Assembly (NCBI RefSeq): GCF_000317835.1
Contig: NC_019793.1
Span: 2,108,001-2,172,000, forward strand
DNA: 64,000 nt
Reading direction: 5' to 3'
Source: Deinococcus peraridilitoris DSM 19664
Lineage (GTDB): Bacteria; Deinococcota; Deinococci; Deinococcales; Deinococcaceae
The first letter of the stretch is position 1. Every line of letters starts with the position of its first letter. Shown in pieces: positions 48,935 through 58,421 of this stretch. Made by a program: the position numbers and the translations under genes. The notes under the pieces were generated by a model, which saw only the letters and a list, made by a program, of their open reading frames with translations, was not told the origin of the DNA and made no database searches.

Positions 48935-51819
48935 GGCCTGCTCCCCGTGGAGGTAGAACTTTCTTCGAGCTTGACCAGCTCAAGACCGTGTGGAACGAGC
49001 AGGCCTCCGGGAGTGAAGACCGGCCGCGCAAGACGGTACGTCTCTTCTTTCATTTCGCTTTCCGCGGCGCGCCAGCGTGCAAGCACCGCACCGTCCGTGT
49101 CACCGATCAACGTGACATGACCGTCGGTGCCAAGGTACGCGACCCGGTCTTCCTGGGCGCTCAGCGAACCCCAACGCAGCGACGAGCCGTCGTGCTTCCA
49201 GCGGACCTGACCGGAGGTGCGGTCAAGTGCGATGAGTTCTCGCCCGCCGGTGGGGACCACAACGCTCTGACGGGTAAGACCGAGCGGTTCGAGTGGCGTG
49301 GTCGCGTTCGCCGGCAGCGCCTTTTGCCACAGTACACGCCCTGAACGCAGATCGAGCGCGTTGAGCCAGGGCCGGTTGTTCTGAATGCTTCGCACGTACA
49401 TCACCTTGTCTTGCACGTCGAGCTCTGAGGCTCCGAAGGTTGCGGCTTCACTTGTCCAGATGGGCTCGCCCGTCATGGCGTCCAGGGCCATGACCGGCGA
49501 GCTGATCCAGACCGTGCGGCCATCCGTGTGGGGCGCGCCCATCAGGCTGTTTTTCAGCGCACGCCGCCATCGTGTCTTGCCCGTCTGCAAGTCGAGTGCC
49601 ACCACTTCCGGGGCGGTGCTCACGACGATGACGGTGTCCTTGGTGAAGATGGGCGTCTGCAGCAGCACGCCCCCGACGTCGACGGACCAGCGGATCTGGC
49701 CGCGTGTGACGTCGAGCAGCTGTAACTGCTCACGGTTGCTCAAAGCGATCAACGACCGCCCGTCGCTTCCCGGCCGGGCCGTCAGGCCAAAACCGCGCAA
49801 GTCAAGCTGCGCCACGTCATGGAACGCTCCAGTTTCGTCCACCCGGTACACGCCACCTTCCGAATCCAGCAGCACGGTCCGCTCGGGCAGGACCACGGGT
49901 GGTGAAATGATCGCGGGCAGGCCCGCCCGTGAAGCGCGGGTGGTGCCCTGCCAGGCGGCCTGTAATACTCCGGGCTGCGTGGGGCCGGAACGCCAGAGAC
50001 CTCCTTGTGCGTCTCCCAGCAACAAGGCGTCTGCGGCGCGGGTCGCGCCGGTCACGAAGCGGGTGTGCTCGCCCGGTGCGGGGGTTCGGTCCAGCACCCG
50101 CAGATCGGTCGTGAGTCGCTGCAGCTCGTTTTTTGTCGCGGCGTGCACGGTCTGGTCCACCATGAGGGGCGCGCCGACATAACCTCCGCTGGCGCGCGCG
50201 ACGACTGCGCCACTCTTGAAGTCAAGCGTCACGAGTTCTCCGTCGGCATTGACCAGAACTTCCTCGCCGCCGATCGCCGGGGTGTGCCGGATGCTTCCTC
50301 CACGTCCGGCCGTGGCCTGCCACACGGGCTGTCCTGACCGAAGCTGCAGCCGGGCCACCTCGCCCGAAGTGCTCGCCGCGATGACGCTTTCACCGTTGAC
50401 CTGCAGGGGCGCAGTGATGGGCGCGCCGAGTTCGGTCCGCCAGACGGCCTGGCCATCGCGCGCGCGCAGGGCGAGTACGCTGCCGTTGTTGTTCGCGAAC
50501 ACGAGCAGGGACCCCGCCAGAACCGGCGTGGCCCTGCTGAGCGCGCCAAGATCGGCGGTCCACCGCACCTTTCCGGAGGCATCGACGCTGAGTACGCTGC
50601 CGTCTTCGCTGACGGCGATGATGGCGTCGGCGGTCACCAGAGGGCGGGCGGCCATGTGATCGCGAAGCTTCACGCTCCAGAGGGGCAGCCCCTGTACGTC
50701 CAGGGCGTAGAGTTGCCGGGCACTGGACCCGAAGTACACCCGGCCACGCCGTTCATCCACGACCACGCCTCCCGTGACGCTGCCGCCGGGCATGAAGCGC
50801 CAGGCCACGCGTCCGGCGTCACCGCTGACCTGAAGTGCCGTGACCGTCTCGGAAGTGTTGGTGACCACGGCCAGCAGGCCCGAGGGTGATCTGAGCAGGG
50901 TGGGCGCTTCACTGACCCGTTCACGGGCGTGCGGCGTCACCCGGCCAAGCAGCGTGAACGTTGTCGGAAGGGCCGCGCTGACACGCGTTGGTGCGGGATC
51001 AGGGGCCACGGGAGCAGCCGGAGGCAGCCACCCGGCGCGGTGGCCCGCCCGGCCGTATTCGACGGTGCGTTTCAGGCCCCGCGCGTTGCGCGTTTCTCCG
51101 GCCATGTATCCCTCGTGCGCGCAGTAGAGTTCGGTGGTGCTGCTCGAATCGAGGGTGGTGCCCTGACTGCTGAGGATGAGCTTGCGCTGAACGCGCAGGC
51201 AGTCGCTCCGCCCATACGACGCGTCGGGCGTGGCCCGCTCGATCGCGCCCTGCAACCGGTAATCGAGCTGCCGGTTGATTTTTCCCTGCTGCGTCCAGCG
51301 CGCCCCCGGTCTTGGCTGCGCTGGCATGACCCGCAGGGGCGGGCGGTACACATACGTTTCCGCCGCCGCGAGGTCGCGGTCGGCCAGGTAGAAGTGACCG
51401 TCGGGGGTCCGGGCAGTGTACACCAGCACATTGCGCGAACCACCTTCCTTCTGGACGATCCGGGCGGCAAGACGCTGGATCCTGACGCCGGCCGCGCCTC
51501 GCGCGTCCTTGACCCCCAGATCGGACAGGGCCTGAACGGTGTCGGCGTTGAGGGTGGTGAGGGCCTGGACCACCGGGAGTTCCGATTGGGAGTAACCGGT
51601 CCACTCGACCGCGCGTCCGCTCGCATCCAGATTGACCTGCAGCCCCCAGGATCGGTCGGGTGGCCAATAGCGGTCCAGTTCACGTGGTGCGTGCCGTGAG
51701 GCGTCCCAGTACGGCCAGACCAACGCCATGCCGACGGCCAGGCTGGTCAGCAGGAATCCCGCGACGGTCAGTGCAGACCCTTGACCATCGCGGGTGCCGA
51801 GCGATTGCTCGGCGCTCAC
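48931..51819 (-). CDS. Membrane-anchored PQQ-type beta-propeller protein
   Basis: This 962-residue protein has one N-terminal membrane helix ('VAGFLLTSLAVGMALVWPYW') and two regions outside. The first 300 residues are an unknown domain. From about residue 300 there are repeated blades with the PQQ/BamB pattern, such as 'LYALDVQGLPLWSVKLRDHM', 'VLALRARDGQAVWRTELGAP' and 'VVALDLQTGKTRWRRALKNS'. There are enough blades for one or two propellers. No PQQ-dehydrogenase residues are apparent, so it is probably a scaffold or ligand-binding protein. It overlaps its neighbours by four bases on both sides. Confidence 0.8.
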   Translation of the reverse strand: MSAEQSLGTRDGQGSALTVAGFLLTSLAVGMALVWPYWDASRHAPRELDRYWPPDRSWGLQVNLDASGRAVEWTGYSQSELPVVQALTTLNADTVQALSDLGVKDARGAAGVRIQRLAARIVQKEGGSRNVLVYTARTPDGHFYLADRDLAAAETYVYRPPLRVMPAQPRPGARWTQQGKINRQLDYRLQGAIERATPDASYGRSDCLRVQRKLILSSQGTTLDSSSTTELYCAHEGYMAGETRNARGLKRTVEYGRAGHRAGWLPPAAPVAPDPAPTRVSAALPTTFTLLGRVTPHARERVSEAPTLLRSPSGLLAVVTNTSETVTALQVSGDAGRVAWRFMPGGSVTGGVVVDERRGRVYFGSSARQLYALDVQGLPLWSVKLRDHMAARPLVTADAIIAVSEDGSVLSVDASGKVRWTADLGALSRATPVLAGSLLVFANNNGSVLALRARDGQAVWRTELGAPITAPLQVNGESVIAASTSGEVARLQLRSGQPVWQATAGRGGSIRHTPAIGGEEVLVNADGELVTLDFKSGAVVARASGGYVGAPLMVDQTVHAATKNELQRLTTDLRVLDRTPAPGEHTRFVTGATRAADALLLGDAQGGLWRSGPTQPGVLQAAWQGTTRASRAGLPAIISPPVVLPERTVLLDSEGGVYRVDETGAFHDVAQLDLRGFGLTARPGSDGRSLIALSNREQLQLLDVTRGQIRWSVDVGGVLLQTPIFTKDTVIVVSTAPEVVALDLQTGKTRWRRALKNSLMGAPHTDGRTVWISSPVMALDAMTGEPIWTSEAATFGASELDVQDKVMYVRSIQNNRPWLNALDLRSGRVLWQKALPANATTPLEPLGLTRQSVVVPTGGRELIALDRTSGQVRWKHDGSSLRWGSLSAQEDRVAYLGTDGHVTLIGDTDGAVLARWRAAESEMKEETYRLARPVFTPGGLLVPHGLELVKLEESSTSTGSRP

Positions 51820-53168
51820 GCGGAGTGCACTTCCTGCCCGGCGGTCACGCCCAGGAAAGCCTGAATGGCCGGAACGGCGCTCAGGCGCGTGTAAAAGTAA
51901 GCGTTGACAATGGCCAGGGCGCTGGCCCGTACGGCCAGAAGGGTATGGTGGTGTTCCGCCGAAATGCTGTCCGTGATGGCGTCATGCAGGGATTGCAATT
52001 CCCGCAGCAGTGCAGACCCGGTGTCGTCCGGCAGGGCACGCCGGGTGGTCAGCATCAGGGCGCCCAGGGTTTCGCGGGTGCGGGCAGTATCGAGCTGCGT
52101 GGCGCGCTCGCTCAGTACCCCGAGACCTGCCCAGACTTTGTAGAGCGCGGTCGTGGGCTCGTCGAACAGTTCACGCAGGTACGCGGCTTCATCGAAACGC
52201 CCGGTGCAGCGAAAGAGGTTGTAGAGACGTCTGGCTGCCTTACCGTAGTTGGGGGGTGCTCCCAGGTATTTCTCGACTTCTTCTTCCATCATGCCGACGT
52301 ACGCGCTCAGGGCGTCGTCGTCGAGCTGCCGTGCCAGGTGCTCCACCAGGGGGGCGCTTTCGGGATCGAGGTAGATTTCCTGATACATCGGTTCGAGTTG
52401 CCCGTCGAGGGTGACGATCTGACCGTCCGGAGTTTCCCAGGTGGGATCCAGAACGTTGCTGGCCCACAGCACTTCCCGGCGTGCCGCGTCCAGCAGCACC
52501 CAGTCGAGCTTGCACCAGCCGGGCGCGCACGCGGCGTCCTCCCAGCGGACGTGACGCGTTTCACCTGACTCGGATTGGGCCAGAAGTACTCCCGCACGCA
52601 CGTCGTCCAGCGTCCATTCGAGTGGCCGGCCGGCACGCACAGGCTGTCCGCGCACACGAAGGTTCTCCGGTGCCTCACCGAACTTCAGACGCGCGAAGCG
52701 GTATCCGGGTCCGCTCGAGCAGCGCAACGCTTTTTCGCGCATCAGTTGCCCCAAGACGGTGCAGGCGTCTTCACGCGTCGGCGCCTGAATGTGAACGCGC
52801 TGCATGAAGTCGCGGTCACCCGGATAGCGCTGGATGCGTGACTGTGCCGCCGAGCCGGAAAGTGCCAGCGCGGTGCGCACCGTGGGCCCATCCGGCAGGC
52901 GAACCAGTTCGCCGATGAGGCGCCACTCGGCAAGATCACCCGCGTCAAAGTCCAGCAGGGCGGCCCGCGCACCAAAGACACCACTCTGGTCGTCGTGCGT
53001 GAGTTGATGCAGGTCAGGAGCCTGCATGGCACACAGCCACGCGGCGGCTTCGTCCGCGTCCATCTCGACGCCATGCCAACGTGCGGACTCCAGCATGCGC
53101 GCGAGCCCGTCGCTCAGGGCCGTATCACCAATTTCGGAAGAGGAGGGGAGATCAGGGGTGCCGGGCAT
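51816..53168 (-). CDS. Unknown protein of the envelope operon (450 aa)
   Basis: I do not recognise this 450-residue soluble protein. Its C-terminal half is helical with TPR-like stretches ('KAARRLYNLFRCTGRFDEAA', 'LGVLSERATQLDTARTRETL'). The middle has a beta-rich block ('VLLDAARREVLWASNVLDPT'). No signal peptide is seen. GGAGG lies 7 bases before ATG 53168, so I chose it over ATG 53210. It overlaps the propeller gene by four bases. It may be a cytoplasmic partner of the propeller and membrane protein. Confidence 0.65.
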   Translation of the reverse strand: MPGTPDLPSSSEIGDTALSDGLARMLESARWHGVEMDADEAAAWLCAMQAPDLHQLTHDDQSGVFGARAALLDFDAGDLAEWRLIGELVRLPDGPTVRTALALSGSAAQSRIQRYPGDRDFMQRVHIQAPTREDACTVLGQLMREKALRCSSGPGYRFARLKFGEAPENLRVRGQPVRAGRPLEWTLDDVRAGVLLAQSESGETRHVRWEDAACAPGWCKLDWVLLDAARREVLWASNVLDPTWETPDGQIVTLDGQLEPMYQEIYLDPESAPLVEHLARQLDDDALSAYVGMMEEEVEKYLGAPPNYGKAARRLYNLFRCTGRFDEAAYLRELFDEPTTALYKVWAGLGVLSERATQLDTARTRETLGALMLTTRRALPDDTGSALLRELQSLHDAITDSISAEHHHTLLAVRASALAIVNAYFYTRLSAVPAIQAFLGVTAGQEVHSA

Positions 53169-53295
53169 CTTTATTCCTCCAGGAGTGGGAAGAAATGTCG
53201 TGACGCTCATGGAAACGACGCTCGTGTGGACGGTGAACCGACGGGGAGTGCGTCACGGGTGGTCTCGCCTGGAAGGGAGGCCGGGTCCGGGCAGG

Positions 53296-54939
53296 TTACT
53301 CGCGTTGCAACGCCAGATCTTCGAGTGGGAGCGCCGCGGGATCATCGGCGGTGACTTCGAGCGAGACGCTGCGCGCGCGGTACCCTTTGGCGAGCAGCAC
53401 CATCGGGTAGGTGGCGTTGCGGGCCAGGAGTGGGCTGGCGGTGTAGGTTCCGTCGGCGCCGGAGCGGGCACTGGCCACCATCAGGTTCTCGTCGAAGTTC
53501 GCACGGGCCCAGGCCTGAACGTCCGTACCGGGCTTCAGAAACGCCACAACCGCGTCGGGAATGCCTGCCTTCGTGTCGGCGTCGATCAGGCGGCCACTGA
53601 CGCTGACGCCCGCTTGCGCCGGATCGGGCTGGGGAGGAGCCGGTGGCGTGGCGGCAGCGCCCCCGATGCTGAACGCGCGTTTCTGTACCAGCTGCCCGGC
53701 CAGGTAGAGCTGAAGTTCATAGGTTCCATCGGGCAGTCCCTGGCCGGGCTTGGCACCGAGGCTGACCCCGAAAGTACCTTGAGCACCTGATTCCCAGGTG
53801 CTGCCGCGCGGATCACCCCAGGCGGGTTGCCCGTTATAGGTCCACACCTGACCCCAGTTCATGCCGTCCTGCAATCCGGCGTACCGGAAGATGCCAGCGA
53901 TGCTCGTGCTGCCGGTGGGCTGCACGTCACCTGCGCCGACCGCTTCTCCTTGTTCGTTCATCTTCTGGGCGATCACGATGCTGCCGAAGGTGGCGTTGGA
54001 CGGGGCAGCGGGCGCGTCGTTCTGCGCGGCGGGGGTATACACGACGCTCGATTCCGCCGTCACGGTGTTCGCCAGCGCGCGGGCCTGGGTGATGTAAGGC
54101 GCGGCGACGTTCACCATCATGAAGCGCCCGATCTTGCCGGTTCCGCTTTTGCCCAGATCCTTGTAGTACGTGGGAATGCCAATCTGCCGACCGGCCGCGT
54201 TGATGGCCAGCCCACCGCTGTTGCCGGGATTGATTTCCGTGTCGGTCTTGATGGCGTCGATGTTGCCGTCGCCATCGTGATCGTCAAACCCCGCGACACT
54301 GCCGCGCGTGACGGTGATCAGGTCGCCACCGATGCCGGGATAGCCGATTGCCGTGACGGCGTCACCGACTTTGACTTCACCACCGTCTCCCATCACGATG
54401 GGCGTGATCGGCAACGCCTGCCCGGCCAGGGGTTTCGGGCGGTTGGTGTCACCGGTGAACACACCGAACACCTGAATGAGGGCAATGTCGAGTTCACGCT
54501 TGCCGGCCAGAAATTTGGCGAAGTAGGTGGGTTTCGGAACTTCACGGTCGCTGACCGTCGGTCCCACCACCAGCCATCCGCGCGGGTGGTACAGTTCGCC
54601 GGGCTGCAGACCACCTTCTGCACGCGCGTCCTGGTTGCCGATGCAGTGGTAATTCGTGAGAATCAGTCCGGACGGATCGATGATGGTTCCCGAGCAGGTC
54701 GCGATGTCTTTGCCGTGACGGTCGAGCGCCCAGAGTTTCACGCTGGAGCGCATGGCCTGCGCGATGATCTCCGTGTCGCTTGCCACCCCGGGTCCGGGCT
54801 GCACCGGATTGACGGGGATGATGGGCGTACGGGAATTCTCGGAGGGTTTATCCGGATCAGGAGCCAGGAGACCGATCACCAGAAGCAGGGCGAGAACGGC
54901 GGCCATGACCGCGCCAAAGCCCGCGAGTATTTTTTGCAT
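53296..54939 (-). CDS. Membrane-anchored trypsin-like serine protease
   Basis: This 547-residue protein starts with a membrane anchor ('MAAVLALLLVIGLLAPD'). A trypsin-fold protease domain follows, with His 98 in 'ILTNYHCIG', Asp 151 in 'RELDIALIQV' and Ser 241 in 'EINPGNSGGLAINAAG', a complete triad of the S1C/DegP type. There is no PDZ domain. The region 340-430 is a beta domain, and residues 445-547 look like a carboxypeptidase-regulatory-like (Ig-like) domain ('VSGRLIDADTKAGIPDAVVA'). It probably cleaves or binds envelope proteins. Confidence 0.88.
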   Translation of the reverse strand: MQKILAGFGAVMAAVLALLLVIGLLAPDPDKPSENSRTPIIPVNPVQPGPGVASDTEIIAQAMRSSVKLWALDRHGKDIATCSGTIIDPSGLILTNYHCIGNQDARAEGGLQPGELYHPRGWLVVGPTVSDREVPKPTYFAKFLAGKRELDIALIQVFGVFTGDTNRPKPLAGQALPITPIVMGDGGEVKVGDAVTAIGYPGIGGDLITVTRGSVAGFDDHDGDGNIDAIKTDTEINPGNSGGLAINAAGRQIGIPTYYKDLGKSGTGKIGRFMMVNVAAPYITQARALANTVTAESSVVYTPAAQNDAPAAPSNATFGSIVIAQKMNEQGEAVGAGDVQPTGSTSIAGIFRYAGLQDGMNWGQVWTYNGQPAWGDPRGSTWESGAQGTFGVSLGAKPGQGLPDGTYELQLYLAGQLVQKRAFSIGGAAATPPAPPQPDPAQAGVSVSGRLIDADTKAGIPDAVVAFLKPGTDVQAWARANFDENLMVASARSGADGTYTASPLLARNATYPMVLLAKGYRARSVSLEVTADDPAALPLEDLALQRE

Positions 54940-54947
54940 GCTGAACC

Positions 54948-55544
54948 TCAGGGAAGACGCACGTCTGCCGTGAGGCGCGCGCGCAGGGAGTCAAGTCGGG
55001 GGTACTCGTCACGTTCGGCCGCGAAACTCACGGCGTACAAGGCGCCTTTCCAACGGGTGACGGTGTCGGTGCGGATCATCACCGCGGGCGGAACGTCACT
55101 GCCCGCCGGGGCGTCCTGCAGGTACGCGAAGGTCAGGTTCACGGCGTCCTGGCGCGTGCCGTTCACGCGCAGGCCGGCAGGCTTGATGCCCAGTACCCGG
55201 TATCCTTCGAGCGGCTCACCACGGTTCAGGCTGTAACGGGCGACGCTGGCGCTCAGCGTCTCTTCGGGCATCAGTGCGTGTGTCAGGGCGGTGACGCTGA
55301 CGCGTGGTCCGAACGATCCGGCGCGCCAGTCGTGCGCGCTGACCAGGGTGCCTTCCACGCGTTCGCTGCTCCAGGTGAGGGGGACGCTGAGCGACGCCCC
55401 GGACTGGGTGAGCAGGGTCGTGCGGTCCGTGGTCGAGCGCATGTACAAAAAACCCACCAGAAGCCCGAACAGGACCGTGATCCACACCAGGACCTCGGAC
55501 ATTGCCCGTTGTGCTGGGCTGGTGTGTGACATGACAGCGCTCAC
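54948..55544 (-). CDS. Membrane-anchored protein, unknown (198 aa)
   Basis: This 198-residue protein has one N-terminal membrane helix ('VLVWITVLFGLLVGFLYM') and a beta-rich outer part ('ASLSVPLTWSSERVEGTLVS', 'VRVNGTRQD'-like blocks, 'VMIRTDTVTRWKGALYAVSF'). I do not know the family; the outer part looks like a small lipid- or ligand-binding sandwich. GTG 55544 is chosen: GGAGG lies 6 bases upstream and it overlaps the PrsW stop (GTGA). ATG 55532 is the alternative. It lies 8 bases before the protease gene. Confidence 0.65.
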   Translation of the reverse strand: MSAVMSHTSPAQRAMSEVLVWITVLFGLLVGFLYMRSTTDRTTLLTQSGASLSVPLTWSSERVEGTLVSAHDWRAGSFGPRVSVTALTHALMPEETLSASVARYSLNRGEPLEGYRVLGIKPAGLRVNGTRQDAVNLTFAYLQDAPAGSDVPPAVMIRTDTVTRWKGALYAVSFAAERDEYPRLDSLRARLTADVRLP

Positions 55545-56371
55545 AGCACGCCTCCACGCTGCGTGACGGTTTGTTCCAGCGAACGGATGCGAGCGAACAG
55601 AAACGAGAAGGTCGCGAGTGCCACGATTGCCGCGACCAGCAGGCCCAGCCAGGGATTGAAGGTGAAGGTCAAAAAGGGCACTTCCCGAAGGGCGTACGAC
55701 ACCACACCGTTCAGGGTCGCGGCGAGCAGCAGACCGCCGGGCAACCACAAGACAGGCCGCGCCTCGAACTTGGCGCGCCCGAGGAAATACCCCATGACCC
55801 CCGCGAAGGACGCGTGCGCCAACGTTGAAATCGAGACGTGCAGCGCGGCCATGCCCAGATTCACGCCGCCCGCCAGAACGTAAGCGACGTTCAGGGAGGT
55901 GGCGAAGCCCAGACCGGCGGTTGCGGCGTAGACGATGCCGTCAACCGGGTGGTCGAATTCTGGTGTGTTGAAGACCCCGTAACGGACGGCGGCGTACTTC
56001 AGGAATTCCTGCGTGAGGCCCGCCACAAAAATCAAACCGATCAGGCTGGCAAAGGGGCTGCCTCCCACCCAGTCCTGCAGGTGAAAGACGTTGCGCAGGA
56101 GGGGCTGGCCGACACCCAGGGCCAGGACTACGCCCAGCGCGAATACTCCCAGGATGTATTCCTTGGGCTCGGGATCCAGACGGTCCTGCCGGTAGAAGGC
56201 AGTGAGCCACAACGTGGCCGGGACCAGGGCAATGAGCAGCCCTGCCAGCACGAGCGGCGTGCCGGAAAGTGGGGGGAGCAAGGGTGAAAGAAGCGCGATG
56301 AGGGCCACGAAGACCACCACAGCACTGACTTCCAGCAGGATGGACTGCCTGACCGCACGAAAACGATGCAT
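55541..56371 (-). CDS. PrsW-family intramembrane protease
   Basis: This 276-residue membrane protein has about eight helices and the PrsW signatures: 'LTQEFLKYAAVRYGVFN' (first motif, EExxK in the family but QExxK here at 121-125), 'FDHPVDGIVYAATAGLGFA' and 'ALHVSISTLAHASFAGVMGY' with the His pair. PrsW cleaves anti-sigma factors in Bacillus, and relatives are CAAX-like proteases. The Gln in place of the first Glu is unusual but found in some members. GGAGGAAACT precedes ATG 56371. It is the first gene of the operon. Confidence 0.85.
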   Translation of the reverse strand: MHRFRAVRQSILLEVSAVVVFVALIALLSPLLPPLSGTPLVLAGLLIALVPATLWLTAFYRQDRLDPEPKEYILGVFALGVVLALGVGQPLLRNVFHLQDWVGGSPFASLIGLIFVAGLTQEFLKYAAVRYGVFNTPEFDHPVDGIVYAATAGLGFATSLNVAYVLAGGVNLGMAALHVSISTLAHASFAGVMGYFLGRAKFEARPVLWLPGGLLLAATLNGVVSYALREVPFLTFTFNPWLGLLVAAIVALATFSFLFARIRSLEQTVTQRGGVL

Positions 56372-56841
56372 AGTTTCCTCCGCCTTCAGATTCCATGAAG
56401 TCCACTGACGCCGCGCTGACGGAAAAGGCCAATTTTGAAGCGGCGAGAGCCTCATGAGAAATTCAGGTGGGCAGCGGGGATTTGCGGTGCACGGGTTGTG
56501 GCGCCGCCCTGCCTCTGGAGGGGCCGACGATCACACGATGACGGACACCGCGCTCTTCGCTCGCGTGGTGGGTAGTGGCTACCTGCCAGCAGCCAGCACT
56601 CCCAAGAAGTGCTGGCTGCTGGCAGTCAGGCAGGAGCGTTGTGCCTCAGCCCGGTAGGCGGAAGTGGAATCGGGAGGCACAGCGGGCTGCATCAGGGCAG
56701 TGATGACGGGCCGACGGCCATGCCGTTTCGCGCGAAGGATTCCCAAGTTTCCGGGAACACCGGAATCAAGAGCGATGACACCCGTCACCCCTGTGCGTGA
56801 CCGGCACACTCAGGGACGCAGACGTTCCGCCCGGGTTCTTC
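56372..56841. other. Intergenic stretch with a strong hairpin
   Basis: These 470 bases carry the promoter region of the envelope operon and the tail of the aldo/keto reductase gene. Only shadow frames are seen. A hairpin at 56583-56625 is the main feature. Confidence 0.5.
56583..56625 (-). terminator. Hairpin downstream of the aldo/keto reductase gene
   Basis: A perfect 18-base inverted repeat with a 7-base loop lies 217 bases past the reductase stop on the minus strand. It could end that transcript or be a structured RNA element; no other gene ends nearer. Confidence 0.55.
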
Positions 56842-57723
56842 TCAGACTTCACCTGCCCAATGAAGGCCATGCCGGGCGAACTTGGCCTGGATGTACTCGC
56901 GGTGTTCCCGATCGAGAGGCCCCCGCTGCAGCAGTGCCACGTTGCGCTCAAGACGCCTGGCGCTGGCCGTACCGACAATCACGCTGCTCACACCGGGAGA
57001 GAAGGCACTGAAACGCAGGGCGAACTCGTCCCATGCCAGCTCACCGGGATCGAGTCGCATCTCCTGCAGACGCAGCCAGTACGTCTCGGCGTATTGTCCG
57101 GTCGGACGCTCGGTGTACTGCCAGGCAGCGTTCGCGATGGGCCGCTTGGCAATGACGCCCAGTCCGCGCTGTCGGGCTTCGGGCAAAACGTGCTGGGAAC
57201 TCCACTGGTCGGCCAGATTGACGCTGGTCTGCACGCTGCCAAAACGTCCGGATGAAACGGCCCAGGCGAGCGCTTCGTTTTCGCCGCTGTACGCCGCCAC
57301 GCGAATCAGCCCTTCTGCGCGTGCCCGTTCGAGCGCGGCGAGCAGGTCATCGTGCCTGAGGGTGTCGAGCGGGCAGGAATGCAGGTGAAAAATGTCGATG
57401 ACATCGGTGTTCAGGCGTCTGAGCGCCTGCTCGATGCCGAGCCTCACCGCCTCGGGAGTCCAGTCTGCTGCGCCCTCGGCACCGTAACCCCCCTTACTGG
57501 ACAGCACGAACTCCTGGCGTCGTCCGCTCAGGTGCCGTCCGATGCGTTCCTCTGACAGCCCGTAACCTCGGGCGGTATCGATCAGGGTGATGCCCAGGTC
57601 GACGGCTTGATTGAGGATGGTCCCGACTTCCTGCTCGCTGAGTTCCTGGCTGCCAATCTGCCCGGCGCCGAAGCCGAGTGCGGAGACCCGCAGGCCGGTG
57701 CGGCCGAAGTCACGTGTTTCCAT
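56842..57723 (-). CDS. Aldo/keto reductase
   Basis: This 293-residue AKR barrel oxidoreductase has 'VSALGFGAGQIGS' and 'ITLIDTARGYGLSEERIGRH' with the catalytic Asp and Tyr, 'VLSSKGGYGAEG' with the Lys, 'DIFHLHSC' with the His, and 'GVIAKRPIANAAWQ' and 'VIVGTASARRLERNV' in the cofactor region. It is a family member like that at the left edge but not a copy. ATG 57723 begins 'METRDFGRTGLRVSAL', the usual family start. Its substrate is unknown. Confidence 0.93.
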   Translation of the reverse strand: METRDFGRTGLRVSALGFGAGQIGSQELSEQEVGTILNQAVDLGITLIDTARGYGLSEERIGRHLSGRRQEFVLSSKGGYGAEGAADWTPEAVRLGIEQALRRLNTDVIDIFHLHSCPLDTLRHDDLLAALERARAEGLIRVAAYSGENEALAWAVSSGRFGSVQTSVNLADQWSSQHVLPEARQRGLGVIAKRPIANAAWQYTERPTGQYAETYWLRLQEMRLDPGELAWDEFALRFSAFSPGVSSVIVGTASARRLERNVALLQRGPLDREHREYIQAKFARHGLHWAGEV

Positions 57724-57923
57724 GGTGCGCCATTCTAACAAGACACGACCTGGGCGCGGACGGGCGCGACAGAACGTGGCTCCCGTCCGCACGGACCAGC
57801 CTGTTCACTTCCGCACCTGAGCTGACAGGTGCGCTCTTGGCGTGACGGTATGTCCCGGTGCTGCTCCTCGCGCGCCTGCTCGCAGCAGGCGCCGGGAGCG
57901 CAGAAGTGAAAGAATGACGGACC

Positions 57924-58352
57924 ATGAGCGACCAGCCATCCCACAACGGCTTTCCGGTGCCGATTCCCTTTCTGGAGTTTCTGGGTGTGCAGGGCCGCCG
58001 CGCCGAGGATGGAAGCGGCGAGGTGGAACTGACCCTGCGCCCCGAGCACCTCAACAGCTTTCAGATGGCCCACGGCGGCGTCACCATGACGCTGCTCGAC
58101 GTGGCGATGGCCATGGCCGCCCGCTCGCTCGACGGGCAGGGGCGCGGCGTGGTGACCATCGAGATGAAGTCGACTTTTCTGCAGCCGGGACGGGGAGCGC
58201 TGCGCGCGGTGGGGCGCTGCATTCACACTTCGCGCAGCCTGGCCTTCTGTGAAGCGCAGGTCACCGACGAGGAGGGCCGCCCCGTGGCACGCGCTTCGGG
58301 CACGTTCAAGTTCGCGGCCCAGCCGGCGGTGTACCCCGGTGCGGATGGTTGA
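57924..58352 (+). CDS. PaaI-type hotdog thioesterase
   Basis: This 142-residue hotdog-fold thioesterase has 'NSFQMAHGGVTMTLLDVAMA' (the HGG motif with active-site Asp), 'VVTIEMKSTFLQPG' and 'CEAQVTDEEGRPVARASGTF'. Relatives hydrolyse aryl- or acyl-CoA esters, such as the phenylacetyl-CoA thioesterase PaaI. There is no phenylacetate pathway nearby, so the substrate is open. Two hairpins lie in the 200 bases upstream (57812-57833 and 57872-57892), in the divergent promoter region shared with the aldo/keto reductase. Confidence 0.88.
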   Translation: MSDQPSHNGFPVPIPFLEFLGVQGRRAEDGSGEVELTLRPEHLNSFQMAHGGVTMTLLDVAMAMAARSLDGQGRGVVTIEMKSTFLQPGRGALRAVGRCIHTSRSLAFCEAQVTDEEGRPVARASGTFKFAAQPAVYPGADG

Positions 58353-58421
58353 AAACGGCGGTGAAGCGCGGCTGTCCTCAAGTTCGGGATGTCGGCGGAC
58401 AAGCGCAGGGTAAGCTCGGGT

